From: Ruminiclostridium papyrosolvens DSM 2782
GTDB lineage: Bacteria > Bacillota > Clostridia > Acetivibrionales > DSM-1351
Direction of reading: 5' to 3'
Assembly (NCBI RefSeq): GCF_029318685.1
Contig: NZ_CP119677.1
Span: forward strand, 3,835,001-3,899,000
DNA length: 64,000 nucleotides
This document shows, piece by piece, positions 42,735 to 52,291 of the stretch; position 1 is the first letter of the stretch; each line of letters begins with the position of its first letter. Under the pieces are notes generated by a model, which saw only the letters and a program-made list of their open reading frames with translations, ran no database searches and had not been told where the DNA came from. Both the position numbers and the translations under genes were made by a program.

Positions 42735-43501
42735 TTAGAAGCCACCTCCTTATCATAAATAACAAGTCCATCCATTGCGATTTTGCATAAATCAATTTCT
42801 GACTGTGTTCTCGCATCTCCCTTCAGGAAATCCTTCAGGTTTTCAAGAACAGTTGTCATTGTGACAATACAGCCCTTTATTCCCATAAGATTAGCTAAAA
42901 CCAACATACAGCTTGATTCCATATCTACAGCAGATATATTGTATTTCTTGAGTGCAGTGAAGGTTTCACTCATATCCCTCTGCATTTTCTCCGAAAGGCG
43001 TGAATCTCTCATCTGACTGTAGAATCCATCCATTGTACAGGATAACCCGTTTACATATTGCCTGTTATTTTGCAAAGTACTCTTATTCATACAATTAATT
43101 AATTCAATATCCGCTACCGCAGGATAAGAAACCGGTACATAAGTTTTGCTGGTAGCTTCTTCTCTCATTGAGCCTGTAGGTATAATAAGCTTTCCGAGCA
43201 AGTCATCCTTTAAGCCCATTGTGGTTCCCATACGTACTGCTACTTCCATACCGCACTGATACATTTCTTCCATGGCTATTGCAGCAGAAGGTGCACCTAT
43301 TCCTGTTGATGTTACTGTTATTCGAACACCTTTGTAATAGCCGGTATAGGTGTTAAATTCTCTTGCAAAGGCTATATGTTTCACATCTTCCAACTGACTT
43401 GCAACTGTCTCAACTCTCCATGGGTCCCCTGAAAAGAGGACGTATTTTGCAATATCTTCTTCCCGGGTTTTTGAGTATAAGGTTTCCATCGTATATATCA
43501 C
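42731..43501 (-). CDS. Uridine phosphorylase-like nucleoside phosphorylase
   Basis: The 256-residue protein of the PNP/UDP family has FSGDPWRVETVA, phosphate-binding TSTGIGAPSAAIAMEEM and VAVRMGTTMG, and ISAVDMESSCML with the ribose-binding Met-Glu. The spacing follows uridine phosphorylase rather than PNP. It would split a nucleoside with phosphate into base and pentose-1-phosphate. GTG 43501 overlaps the kinase stop codon as GTGA, so translation is coupled. Confidence 0.88.
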   Translation of the reverse strand: MIYTMETLYSKTREEDIAKYVLFSGDPWRVETVASQLEDVKHIAFAREFNTYTGYYKGVRITVTSTGIGAPSAAIAMEEMYQCGMEVAVRMGTTMGLKDDLLGKLIIPTGSMREEATSKTYVPVSYPAVADIELINCMNKSTLQNNRQYVNGLSCTMDGFYSQMRDSRLSEKMQRDMSETFTALKKYNISAVDMESSCMLVLANLMGIKGCIVTMTTVLENLKDFLKGDARTQSEIDLCKIAMDGLVIYDKEVASK

Positions 43502-44451
43502 ACTTCCTCTTCTATAAATTTTTCGAATCTCTCAAGAAATTCCTGTTCAGTAGGAGCATTGGTGGTACAGCCCACCTTTTCGATGATAAAGGAGGATAGT
43601 ACACTTCCAAGGCTGCAGCAGTCCTTTATACTTCTGCCTTTGAGATATCCGTACAAGAAGCCTGCCATAAATGCATCTCCTGAACCGGTGGTATCAACTA
43701 CCCTTCCAAACTCTGCTGCTGTTATCCGATGGGACAGGATTCCGTTTTCTGTCTTCTGGTAATAGACGCTTCCCTTCTTGCCCAGTGTTGTTACAATAAT
43801 CTGTGCTGCTGTCTTATCAAACAGCTCCCTGATATCATTGAGCTCAAAAACTCTCTGTATCTCTCCCTGCTCTCCTTCGTTGCAGAATATGATACTGCTG
43901 GAAGTGAGGACCTCCTTAAAGAATTTTTCAGGGAATGCATCAAAATCACATTTCATTCCAAAAACCAGAGGAACTTTTTCAGCCATACACTGTTTATAAA
44001 ACTCAAGATTATCTTCATAAGAGCCAACAGTCATGACACCAAGCTGTGACTGTCTGAAAAATTCCGGCTTCATTCCCTTTGCATACTTTTTGTCCATAGC
44101 TCCGGGATAAAAAATAGTAACGTGGTTATTTTCCGAATCAGCTATAAGGTAACAGTTTGAAGTTGTTTCATTGGGAACTATTTCAACTGCATCCATGCAT
44201 ACCCCAATATTTTGAAGATAATCATAGAATCCTGTCTCTCTGTAGTCCTCTTCTCCAACTCTTATAACAGGAAGGGCCTTCATATTAAGCTTTGCCATGA
44301 GATAAGCAATATTAGTAGAGCATCCTCCGTACTGAATCCTTGCATTATCACTGTTTTCTACCAGCGAAGTATATCCGTATCTTAAAGGAGTTGTTGTTTT
44401 TATAATTCTGTCCAAACTGACATATCCGTTTATTACAACATCATATTTCAT
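43498..44451 (-). CDS. PfkB-family carbohydrate or nucleoside kinase
   Basis: The 317-residue ribokinase-like enzyme has YGGCSTNIAYLMAKL near 42-56 and the catalytic VVDTTGSGDAFMAGFLYG (anion hole and Asp base) near 245. It could phosphorylate the released pentose or the nucleoside itself. The start codon overlaps the hydrolase stop (TGATG). Without a solved homologue in mind, the substrate is open. Confidence 0.87.
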   Translation of the reverse strand: MKYDVVINGYVSLDRIIKTTTPLRYGYTSLVENSDNARIQYGGCSTNIAYLMAKLNMKALPVIRVGEEDYRETGFYDYLQNIGVCMDAVEIVPNETTSNCYLIADSENNHVTIFYPGAMDKKYAKGMKPEFFRQSQLGVMTVGSYEDNLEFYKQCMAEKVPLVFGMKCDFDAFPEKFFKEVLTSSSIIFCNEGEQGEIQRVFELNDIRELFDKTAAQIIVTTLGKKGSVYYQKTENGILSHRITAAEFGRVVDTTGSGDAFMAGFLYGYLKGRSIKDCCSLGSVLSSFIIEKVGCTTNAPTEQEFLERFEKFIEEEV

Positions 44452-45020
44452 CAGACCATCTCCCCTTTATCCAGGAGATTGAAAAGCTCCTGTGAAGTCA
44501 CTACCTTGCCTAAATATTTCTTTATGTCGGTCAAGTGAACCTGATTAACCGTTTCGTCATTAGTTGCCACACAGTCTGACACTACTATAGGAGTATAATC
44601 CAGATAATAAGCGTCTGTGACTGTTGCTCTGATACAACAATTTGTTTTAGTACCAACTATAATGACATTTTGAATTTTGTTTTCTCTTAGTACCATGTCT
44701 AGGTCAGTAGCAAAAAAACCACTGTAGCGTCTTTTTTTAATAACATAATCCTTCACCGGGTCAACGGTGAGCATAGGGTCTATCTCATCACCACCGGTGC
44801 CTTCAATACAGTTTGGACGCATGTTAATGAGATTTTTATCGAATTTATCCTTTCTGTTACTGTGCCTCAGAAAGATAACAAGCATATTATGTTTCCTGCA
44901 TTCATCAAGAACTTTTTTTATTCTTGGCAATATTTCAAGGTTCTGAGGGTAGAACACCAGCCCTTCGGGGTCAGTGAAATCCTTTACCATGTCTACTATA
45001 ACGAGTGCTGTATTATTCAA
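44451..45020 (-). CDS. Isochorismatase-like cysteine hydrolase
   Basis: The 189-residue protein has the Asp-Lys-Cys triad of the family in VIVDMVKDF, VIKKRRYSGF and GTKTNCCIRATVTDAYYLDY (first Cys of the pair). Family members hydrolyse nicotinamide, ureidoacrylate or isochorismate. In a nucleoside operon it may open or deamidate the released base. TTG 45020 overlaps the permease end by 8 bases. Confidence 0.87.
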   Translation of the reverse strand: MNNTALVIVDMVKDFTDPEGLVFYPQNLEILPRIKKVLDECRKHNMLVIFLRHSNRKDKFDKNLINMRPNCIEGTGGDEIDPMLTVDPVKDYVIKKRRYSGFFATDLDMVLRENKIQNVIIVGTKTNCCIRATVTDAYYLDYTPIVVSDCVATNDETVNQVHLTDIKKYLGKVVTSQELFNLLDKGEMV

Positions 45021-45936
45021 GCTTAAACCCCCTTATATTAGTACGTCTTTTCTCAATAGCCGAAACCGCAAACAATACTATAACAATCATCAGGTATGGT
45101 ACTATTTCAAACAGTCCCGATACAGGTCCTGCAAACAGTGCAAGGTTTATGGCCAGTGACTTTGCAAGTCCGAAAAGAATTGCGTACATAGCTGACTTAA
45201 CGGGCTTGGCTTGTCCGCAATATATTGCAGCTATTGCTATAAAACCTCTTCCTGCTGTCATGTTGTTAGTAAACAGCGCCATTCTTTCAACAGCCAGATT
45301 GGCACCTGCCAAGCCACATAAAGCAGCTCCTATAAGCACTGCTATATACTTTATTGCAGCACTGTTGATACCAACAGATTTTGCAGCTTCTTCATTCTCA
45401 CCCACAACCCTTACGTAAACACCGAATTTTGTGTTATACATAATCACGGTGACAACAGCAATGAGTATAATGCTTAAATAGGTAATCGCTGTGTGTCCGC
45501 TTAAAAGTGAATTCAGAATCGGTATATCCTTTATAACAGGTATATTTATTTTTAAGCCTGCCGTATTAACAATAGAGCTGACATTGATATTAGCCATTTC
45601 CATGTATTTAAGAACAAATGAACTCAAGGCGGCAACAAAAATGTTTATACCGAAACCTGTTATGATAAAGTTACTTTTCATTGTGATTCCAAAGAACGAA
45701 AAGATTAAGCCCAAAATAAGTGTACATAAAATACTTATTAAAATTCCTAACCACAAGTTCCCCGTAATCAGAACAAACAGTGTACTGCTGAACGCCCCCA
45801 TAAGCATCATACCTTCAAGTCCGATGTTAAGGACGTTTGCCTTGTGTGCAAATAAACCACCCAGTACGGCAAGAATCAACGGAGCACTATGATAGATCAT
45901 GTCATACAAAATGTTATTCAATAAGCTCATAATCAT
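45013..45936 (-). CDS. Nucleoside ABC importer permease 2
   Basis: The 307-residue membrane protein belongs to the BPD_transp_2 family (RbsC/YufQ-like). It has about nine hydrophobic segments and NVLNIGLEGMMLMGAF, typical of BMP-type purine/nucleoside importers. It pairs with the permease encoded upstream, 6 bases away. ATG 45930 has better spacing from GAGGTAG than ATG 45936. Confidence 0.92.
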   Translation of the reverse strand: MIMSLLNNILYDMIYHSAPLILAVLGGLFAHKANVLNIGLEGMMLMGAFSSTLFVLITGNLWLGILISILCTLILGLIFSFFGITMKSNFIITGFGINIFVAALSSFVLKYMEMANINVSSIVNTAGLKINIPVIKDIPILNSLLSGHTAITYLSIILIAVVTVIMYNTKFGVYVRVVGENEEAAKSVGINSAAIKYIAVLIGAALCGLAGANLAVERMALFTNNMTAGRGFIAIAAIYCGQAKPVKSAMYAILFGLAKSLAINLALFAGPVSGLFEIVPYLMIVIVLFAVSAIEKRRTNIRGFKLE

Positions 45937-45942
45937 CTACCT

Positions 45943-47025
45943 CTATTTATTAAAGTCTGTACTTGAAGACTTCTTCCATAATAATTTAACTTTCTCAAAC
46001 AAATGAAACTGTTCATTAAAGAACTTTACAGATAGTAGCAGTATCAGAATGCCCTGAATAACACCTACGATGTCCTTTGGAACATTGGTAAATACTCCGA
46101 TATAGTCACTTCCGGTTTTCAGAGCTGAGTAGAATACAGCTGCCACAAGAATTCCTACAGGATTATGACTGCCAAGAAGCGCTATCAGCATACCATCCCA
46201 GCCCAATCCCGGACTTCCGGAAAAATCAAGAGTAAACCGATACTTTTCGCTCATGAGGAATCCGGCACCTGCCAAGCCGCTAATTGCACCACTTATAAGC
46301 ATTATGATAATAATCTTTTTGCTGACATTCATACCTGTGGCTTCTGAAAACTCAGGGTTTTTACCTATTGCTTTTATTTCATATCCAAGCTTTGATTTAT
46401 TGAAAACTATATACATGATTACAAAAACTATAAGTGCTATAAAGAAGAATACCGTAAGATTAGAGCCGAATATTTTTTTGAACATTGCACTTTCCTCTAT
46501 TGGATATGTTGAAACATATCCCGAGGCCGGATCTTTGAAAACTCCCTGAGAAAGAAACTTTACTATTTCTACAACTACATAGTTGAGCATAAGTGTTACA
46601 ACCATTTCATTAACATTGAAATATGCTTTGAGCAGTGCAGGAATAAGTGCAAAAAGCATTCCCACAACAATACCTGTCAGTACACACAATCCAATATGAA
46701 GTACAGGAGGTAATCCCTTTACGGTAAATCCCACAACTCCCGCGAAAAACGCACCCAACACAGCCTGACCTTCAACACCCATATTAAAAATATTTGCCTT
46801 AAAGGTTATTGCAATTGCAAGACCGGTTAATATTAAAGGAGCTGCAAAGTGCAAGGTTTTTAAAAGTCCGTCCAGACTAAAGAGAGATTTTTTAATCATT
46901 ACGGAATATGTCAAAAAAGGATTTTCACCTATTGCCGCAATTATAATCCCTCCTAATATAAGGGCACTGATTACCGGAAATAAAACATTAAATATATTTT
47001 TTAAAAGTGTATTATTTTTCTTCAT
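45943..47025 (-). CDS. Nucleoside ABC importer permease 1
   Basis: The 360-residue polytopic protein (YufP-like) has ANIFNMGVEGQAVLGAFFAG and a long first periplasmic loop. It forms the heterodimeric channel with permease 2. AGAGGG precedes ATG 47025. The order lipoprotein-ATPase-permease-permease is the standard one for BMP-type nucleoside importers. Confidence 0.92.
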   Translation of the reverse strand: MKKNNTLLKNIFNVLFPVISALILGGIIIAAIGENPFLTYSVMIKKSLFSLDGLLKTLHFAAPLILTGLAIAITFKANIFNMGVEGQAVLGAFFAGVVGFTVKGLPPVLHIGLCVLTGIVVGMLFALIPALLKAYFNVNEMVVTLMLNYVVVEIVKFLSQGVFKDPASGYVSTYPIEESAMFKKIFGSNLTVFFFIALIVFVIMYIVFNKSKLGYEIKAIGKNPEFSEATGMNVSKKIIIIMLISGAISGLAGAGFLMSEKYRFTLDFSGSPGLGWDGMLIALLGSHNPVGILVAAVFYSALKTGSDYIGVFTNVPKDIVGVIQGILILLLSVKFFNEQFHLFEKVKLLWKKSSSTDFNK

Positions 47026-47035
47026 AAATTCCCTC

Positions 47036-48583
47036 TTATTCTAAGGATAGTCCCGCCATAAGCAGTCCAATTTCAGTGCTGTCGGCTTTCTTACCTTCAA
47101 CTTCCCCTACAATACGCCCTTTGTACATAACTATTATCCTGTCACTCAGGTTCATTATCTCGCTAAGTTCGCTGGATACAAGCAAAATGGCTTTGTTTTC
47201 ACTTCTCAAATCAAGAATCTTATTATGGATAAATTCAATGGAGCCTATATCAACACCCCGGGTAGGCTGGCTTACTATTAGTACCTTTGGGTCCGAGTCA
47301 AACTCTCTTGCTACAATTATCTTCTGGGCATTTCCCCCGGACAGCTGTGATACATTTCCGTTCTTTTCAGCTACTCTGATATCATATTTTTCTATAAGCT
47401 TGTTACTGGTATTTTCAATTTCATTTTTAAGAAGAATTCCATTTCTGCATACCTCTTTATTGCCGTGATACCCTGCTATAATATTCTCAAAGATTGTCAT
47501 ATCCTTGCACAGCCCCTGAGCATATCTGTCTTCGGGAACTATTCCGATACCTGCTGAGCGCAAGTCACTTGGCCATTTATTTGTTATATCTTTATCATAT
47601 AAGCAAACCGAACCTTCCGTTGCTTCCATCAAGCCCGAAAGAACTCGCACCAGTTCACTCTGCCCGTTTCCTTCTACCCCTGCAACTCCTAAAATTTCAC
47701 CTTCTTTTATTCTAAAACTAATATCCTCAATAACTTTCTTTCCGAAGTTATCCCGGGTGGACAAATGGCTGACTGAGTAGGCAAACTTATTTTCGCTTAC
47801 ATCTTTATCTTCCTTGCTTACGTTCAGTATTACTTCACGTCCCACCATCATTTTGGCTATTTCAGCCGAGTTTGTATCGTTTGTTGCTTTGCTTCCCACA
47901 ACCTTGCCTCGTTTTATAACTATAACCTTGTCGCTGACTTCCATTACTTCACGTAGCTTATGGGTAATCAGTATTATTGTCTTCCCCTGCTTTTTAAGTT
48001 CCTTGAAGCTTAGCAAAAGCTCATCCACTTCCTGAGGAGTAAGCACCGCAGTAGGCTCATCAAATATAAGTATGTCTACATTGCGGTAAAGCATTTTTAA
48101 AATTTCCACACGCTGTTTTGCTCCTATGGAAATGTTCTCAACAATATCGTCAGCCTTAAGCTCAAACTTGTAATCTTCAATTATCTTCTGAACTTCTTTT
48201 TTCTCAAAGTTTTTGTTTATAATGGGGGTACTAAGCTTAATTTTTTTAGACAAGTTTATCTTTTTGTTTTTTTCCACACCAAGTAGTATGTTTTCAAAAA
48301 CAGTCAGGCTGGGCACCAGCTTAAAATGCTGATGCACCATACCCAGGCCACAATTAATGGCATCTAATGAAGACCCAAATGAAACGTTTTTTCCATTAAC
48401 TATGAGTTCCCCGCTTGTAGGACGCTGAAGTCCGAAAAACATATTCATCAGAGTTGTTTTTCCAGCCCCGTTTTCCCCTACTATTGCGGTTATTTCGCCT
48501 TTACCGATGGAAAGGTTTATATTATCGTTAGCAACAAAATCGCCATATTTTTTTGTTAAATTAACAGCTTCTATTGCATACAT
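47036..48583 (-). CDS. Nucleoside ABC importer ATPase with two nucleotide-binding domains
   Basis: The 515-residue tandem ATPase is of RbsA/YufO type. The first domain has GENGAGKTTLMN and IGAKQRVEILKML before DILIFDEPTAVLTP; the second has GVEGNGQSELVRVL and LSGGNAQKIIVARE. The first signature reads ISIGAKQ instead of LSxGxxQ, which is common in this subfamily. It powers import of the ligand bound by the lipoprotein. Confidence 0.93.
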   Translation of the reverse strand: MYAIEAVNLTKKYGDFVANDNINLSIGKGEITAIVGENGAGKTTLMNMFFGLQRPTSGELIVNGKNVSFGSSLDAINCGLGMVHQHFKLVPSLTVFENILLGVEKNKKINLSKKIKLSTPIINKNFEKKEVQKIIEDYKFELKADDIVENISIGAKQRVEILKMLYRNVDILIFDEPTAVLTPQEVDELLLSFKELKKQGKTIILITHKLREVMEVSDKVIVIKRGKVVGSKATNDTNSAEIAKMMVGREVILNVSKEDKDVSENKFAYSVSHLSTRDNFGKKVIEDISFRIKEGEILGVAGVEGNGQSELVRVLSGLMEATEGSVCLYDKDITNKWPSDLRSAGIGIVPEDRYAQGLCKDMTIFENIIAGYHGNKEVCRNGILLKNEIENTSNKLIEKYDIRVAEKNGNVSQLSGGNAQKIIVAREFDSDPKVLIVSQPTRGVDIGSIEFIHNKILDLRSENKAILLVSSELSEIMNLSDRIIVMYKGRIVGEVEGKKADSTEIGLLMAGLSLE

Positions 48584-48615
48584 ATTGCCGCCCTCATTCT
48601 GGTTTATTTTTATTT

Positions 48616-49839
48616 TTAGTCGTTTGGCATTTTTAGATTTGCAAGCTTAGTTTTATCAAATTTCTCTCCGGCCTGTGCATTTGTAACCTTGATTTCTCCA
48701 CTTGCTATCTTTTCAGAAATGGTCTTGAGCTTACCCTTTATTTCATCCCATTTAGCTTTTCCGTCAGCAGTAATCTTTGACTCGATAACACTTAAATCAG
48801 TGATTCCTGTAGCACCTGAAGCAAGATTGTAGCTCAGTACTTTTCCGTTAACCTTATCCATAGCACTATCCTTAAAGTTCTTTGCTATTTCAAATACAGG
48901 TACTTCTGTGTTCTTTAAAACACTTGTAAGTATATTTCCGGGTTGGTTTGAGTCCTTGTTTGCGTCTACTTCTACTGAAAGCTTTTTAACTTCTTTAGCT
49001 TTGGCGTCTACTCCATCACCTACTGCACCTGCAACTGCATATACTATGTTTGCACCATCTGAATAGTATGTGTTTGCTTTTGTTGCACCGGCTGCTGAAT
49101 CACTGAAGCCTGCATTATAATCACTGTAGAAGGTATAATTTACATTAAGTTCTTTTGCTACATAGTTGATACCTTCTGCAAAACCGTATCCGAATACTGT
49201 GATACCGTTTGATTTTGAACCTCCAAGGAAGCCTACTTTTCTTCCTGCATCGCCGGAAGTAAATGAATAATCTGCACTATTAAACAGCTTAGAAGCATTT
49301 TCATTTACCAATGTAGCTAATGCACCAGCCATAAAGGATGCTTCATGTACATCAAAGAGAACTGAAACAACGTTTTTATGTTTTACACTTCCGTCATCGT
49401 TTACGTTTGGATTGTCATTAAATATTACAAATGTAGTGTCAGGATATTGTTCAGCAATTGGCTTGCTTCCTCCAACTCCTTTAATTAAAGCGTCAAAGTT
49501 ATATTCAAGGCTGAAAATAAGCTTGAAACCTGCACCTGCCAGTTGTGTCAAGCTTCCCGGTATATCGGTAGTTTCAACAACCTTATAATTTATTCCCAAA
49601 TCCTTCTTTGCTTTTTCAAGACCGGCAATTGCTGACTGGTTGTATCCTTTGTCGTTAGGGCCTGCTGCTGAAGTAATCAGTGCTATCCCGGGGCCTAAAT
49701 CGGCAGTACCGGAACTTGCTGCATTAGTACTGCTGGCAGTGGAATCACCAGCTTTGGAATTTGAACAGCCTGTAAAAACCATTGTTACCAGCATAATCAT
49801 TGCGAGCAGAAAAGACAGTTTTTTTGTAATTTTTTTCAT
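48616..49839 (-). CDS. BMP-family nucleoside-binding lipoprotein
   Basis: The 407-residue protein has a lipoprotein signal ending in FTGC (C25), then a Ser/Ala/Thr linker. The Med/BMP domain starts GIALITSAAGPNDKGYNQSAIAGLEKA. BMP proteins (PnrA, Med) bind purine or pyrimidine nucleosides. It is the first structural gene of the operon under the GntR regulator. GGAGAGG precedes the ATG. Confidence 0.92.
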   Translation of the reverse strand: MKKITKKLSFLLAMIMLVTMVFTGCSNSKAGDSTASSTNAASSGTADLGPGIALITSAAGPNDKGYNQSAIAGLEKAKKDLGINYKVVETTDIPGSLTQLAGAGFKLIFSLEYNFDALIKGVGGSKPIAEQYPDTTFVIFNDNPNVNDDGSVKHKNVVSVLFDVHEASFMAGALATLVNENASKLFNSADYSFTSGDAGRKVGFLGGSKSNGITVFGYGFAEGINYVAKELNVNYTFYSDYNAGFSDSAAGATKANTYYSDGANIVYAVAGAVGDGVDAKAKEVKKLSVEVDANKDSNQPGNILTSVLKNTEVPVFEIAKNFKDSAMDKVNGKVLSYNLASGATGITDLSVIESKITADGKAKWDEIKGKLKTISEKIASGEIKVTNAQAGEKFDKTKLANLKMPND

Positions 49840-49898
49840 GTTGACCTCTCCTCCGATAATATAGTGTTATAGTTTTGATATATAATAATTTTAGAAGC

Positions 49899-49915
49899 CT
49901 AAGTCGCGATCTTAG
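49899..49915. promoter_or_regulatory. Imperfect palindrome ahead of the nucleoside importer
   Basis: CTAAG and CTTAG flank a TCGCGAT core in the 190-base gap between the GntR gene and the lipoprotein gene. It is a possible operator for the GntR-type protein, but without sister copies the call is weak. Confidence 0.3.
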
Positions 49916-50031
49916 ATCCTCTTTTTATAAAAGCCATGGCATAATTGATTTTTGAGTGCAGGAAACTAAGCCATAGCATATTATCTTACTTGGCATTTTT
50001 ACTTACTTTTTACTAATTTGAAATTTAAGTA

Positions 50032-50760
50032 TTATTCATGTATCTGGTTAATATAAAATTTAAACTTGTCCGACCTGTAGAAGCTTTTAAAAGATTCTAT
50101 AGGTATTTCCCTCCCATTTACCATTCCATATGTTATAGCCTTAAATAAAAGTACAGGATCTCCCTCTTTTACCCGAAGCTCTCTGGCAACCTCATCAACC
50201 GCCAACACTGCCTCAATGGTTCTTGTTGCTTTTGTGATTTTTGTACCGTATTTCGTTTCAAGTACTTTATAAATGGAGTCAACTCCGAAATCATATGTGT
50301 CTATTAAGGGAAATAACTTGCATGGTAAGTACGCAGTTGTCAGGTTAACAGGTTCATTATTTGCATAGTATACACGCTTAACTTTATATACCTTGTCCCC
50401 CTGACTAAGTTGCAATTTCCTGAGCATAACTTTGTCAGCCTCAATAACCTCTGACTTTAGAAGTCTCTTGGAAGGAGTCATTCCCAATTTTAAAATATCT
50501 TGAGTACAACTGGTTATAGAAATCAAATCCTGATCCAGAGTATCTTTTTTAACAAAAGTTCCCTTACCTTGAATACGATAAAGGTATCCTTCGTTAACAA
50601 GATCATCTATTGCCTTTTTAACAGTTATCCTGCTCAACCCAAAAACACCCATCAATTCTCTTTCACTTGGAATAAGGCCATCGGCACCGATTTCCTCATT
50701 ATTAATCATTTCTACTATTTTTTGTTTCACCAAATAGTATTTAGGTACCATTCCGCTCAC
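50032..50760 (-). CDS. GntR/HutC-type transcriptional regulator
   Basis: The 242-residue protein has an N-terminal winged helix (YYLVKQKIVEMI, LIPSERELMGVFGLSRITVKKAIDDLVNEGYL) and a C-terminal UTRA ligand domain (VNLTTAYLPCKLF and later segments). HutC members respond to sugars, nucleosides or amino acids. It leads the nucleoside operon and is its probable local regulator. GTG 50760 has AAGGGGG upstream. Confidence 0.9.
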   Translation of the reverse strand: MSGMVPKYYLVKQKIVEMINNEEIGADGLIPSERELMGVFGLSRITVKKAIDDLVNEGYLYRIQGKGTFVKKDTLDQDLISITSCTQDILKLGMTPSKRLLKSEVIEADKVMLRKLQLSQGDKVYKVKRVYYANNEPVNLTTAYLPCKLFPLIDTYDFGVDSIYKVLETKYGTKITKATRTIEAVLAVDEVARELRVKEGDPVLLFKAITYGMVNGREIPIESFKSFYRSDKFKFYINQIHE

Positions 50761-51234
50761 GATTATCCCCCTTGAATGTCCTTGTTATCATAATATTATA
50801 TTGTTATGTTGATATGTCCACTTACATATTATATTATTTATAGCCAAAAGTCAACATGATTCGACATAAATTTTATGTGCACTTTCACTATAAACCGTAT
50901 TAATAATATTGTTAATTATAGTATTTGTTATTTGCTCTGCTTCTATTAATTTTTTAAAACAATTTCAGTATATGGAAAATAAAATAATATCTATTATATT
51001 ATATTATTGCTTATATTCCACCAAATTTCTTCATAATTTCCCAGCATATTACTTGAAGAAATAGTTAATTTGTTGGTATAATTAACCTATTGCTTGGTGA
51101 AATTCGATATATTAAATCTATAATACTTCAATTCTAATTCAGACTAAAATATTTAACTAACTTGAGGGGAGGATAATTTATATTACGGGAGATTATTGAG
51201 CACCAATGCAAAATATATTCTAGGGGTTAAAAAT
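50761..51234. other. Divergent intergenic region of about 470 bases
   Basis: It separates the GntR gene (minus) from the LysM gene (plus) and is very AT-rich. It contains the minus-strand promoter listed below and two TTGTTAT repeats near 50783-50810. A TATAAT at 51119-51124, with a poor -35 region, could serve the LysM gene. No ORF or clear RNA fold was seen. Confidence 0.45.
50826..50854 (-). promoter_or_regulatory. Promoter of the GntR gene
   Basis: On the minus strand TTGACT (50854-50849) and TAATAT (50831-50826) are spaced by 17 bases, about 65 bases before the start codon. It may drive the whole nucleoside operon. Confidence 0.6.
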
Positions 51235-52197
51235 ATGAAGATTACAAAAAGCATTTCTTTAGCATTGTTGTCATTATCATTATTACTATGCACAACAATC
51301 CCGGCAGCAGCTTCAGTAGTTCCTGCAGACAAATATACTTATACTTTGTCCGGTCAAGTGGGAACTCAATCAGAAAAAATTGAGTTTGAAAACACCGACG
51401 GAGAACAAACGTATAACGTTATTCTTGTTCAAGCCGATACTGAAATTAAGTTTACACCTAAAGAGAATATGTCTGCAGCAGTAAGAGCATATGATCCCGA
51501 CGGCTACTATTCAGGAACCGTAATGTGGACAATAAATGGCTCCGAAGAAGCTGTAACTGATCTAGAAGCAAATAAAACGGCTACTGCTACTCTTGTTAAG
51601 AATTTCTTTGGGCTTAATAATCCTTACTACATTTTCAGTTTTGGCAACGGTAAAGATACTACAACTATTGTTTATAAGATTTCTGACAGTGCACCAAAGC
51701 CCACTCCTACTCCTACACCTACACCAAAGCCTACTCCTGCACCTACACCAAAGCCTACTCCTACACCAGCACCAAAGCCTACTCCTACACCAGCACCAAA
51801 GCCTACTCCTGCAACTAAGCCCGCTGCAACTGCAGGCAATGTTACTTACAAGGTGCAACAGGGAGATACATTGGCAACCATCGCATTAAATAATTATGGA
51901 AGCTACAAATATCATACAAAAATATACAATGCAAACAAAGCTGTAATTCAAAAGAATAAAAACCGTTTAGATGTTGGTATGACACTTGTTTTACCAAAAG
52001 ACGGATTACTTCCTGCACTCAAAGTAGGAAGCGGAGATAAGGTTTATACCGTTAAAGCAGGCGATACACTTGGTAAGATTTCAGCTAAGTTTTACGGTAA
52101 CTCAAGCAAGTACAAGAAGATTTACGAAGCAAATAAGAATAGAATAAAGAATCCTAACATGATTTATGTAGGACAGAAAATCGTAATAACAAAATAA
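51235..52197 (+). CDS. Secreted protein with two LysM domains and a Pro-Thr linker
   Basis: The 320-residue protein has a signal peptide (ISLALLSLSLLLCTTIPAAAS), a beta-rich domain of about 120 residues without a recognised family, a Pro-Thr-Lys-rich linker of about 40 residues, and two LysM domains (YKVQQGDTLATIA and YTVKAGDTLGKIS). LysM modules bind peptidoglycan or chitin GlcNAc chains, so it is probably a wall-attached protein. No catalytic domain is present. The start is ATG 51235, with AGGGG upstream; an in-frame TTG at 51196 lacks a site. A strong terminator follows. Confidence 0.85.
   Translation: MKITKSISLALLSLSLLLCTTIPAAASVVPADKYTYTLSGQVGTQSEKIEFENTDGEQTYNVILVQADTEIKFTPKENMSAAVRAYDPDGYYSGTVMWTINGSEEAVTDLEANKTATATLVKNFFGLNNPYYIFSFGNGKDTTTIVYKISDSAPKPTPTPTPTPKPTPAPTPKPTPTPAPKPTPTPAPKPTPATKPAATAGNVTYKVQQGDTLATIALNNYGSYKYHTKIYNANKAVIQKNKNRLDVGMTLVLPKDGLLPALKVGSGDKVYTVKAGDTLGKISAKFYGNSSKYKKIYEANKNRIKNPNMIYVGQKIVITK
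51694..51819 (+). repeat. In-frame short tandem repeat coding the Pro-Thr linker
   Basis: Units like CCAAAGCCTACTCCTACACC recur five or more times with small changes, coding PKPTPTP/PKPTPAP. Such tracts change length easily by slippage and act as flexible, often glycosylated spacers. Confidence 0.8.
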
Positions 52198-52221
52198 GTA
52201 ATGCCTTTAAAAGCAACATAA

Positions 52222-52271
52222 AACAGACCCTATAAACTAAGATTTAGTTCTTTTAGTTTATAGGGTCTGTT
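52222..52271. terminator. Hairpin terminator between convergent genes
   Basis: AACAGACCCTATAAACT (52222-52238) pairs perfectly over 17 bases with 52255-52271 around a 16-base loop. It lies between the LysM gene and the convergent HAD gene, so it can serve both strands. Confidence 0.8.
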
Positions 52272-52291
52272 CTGTTAAATTTATATAAAAA

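Noticed and set aside
51694-51819. Short repeats that could be taken for a CRISPR array
   Set aside because: The repeats are contiguous, in frame, imperfect and code a Pro-Thr linker; there are no unique spacers or cas genes.
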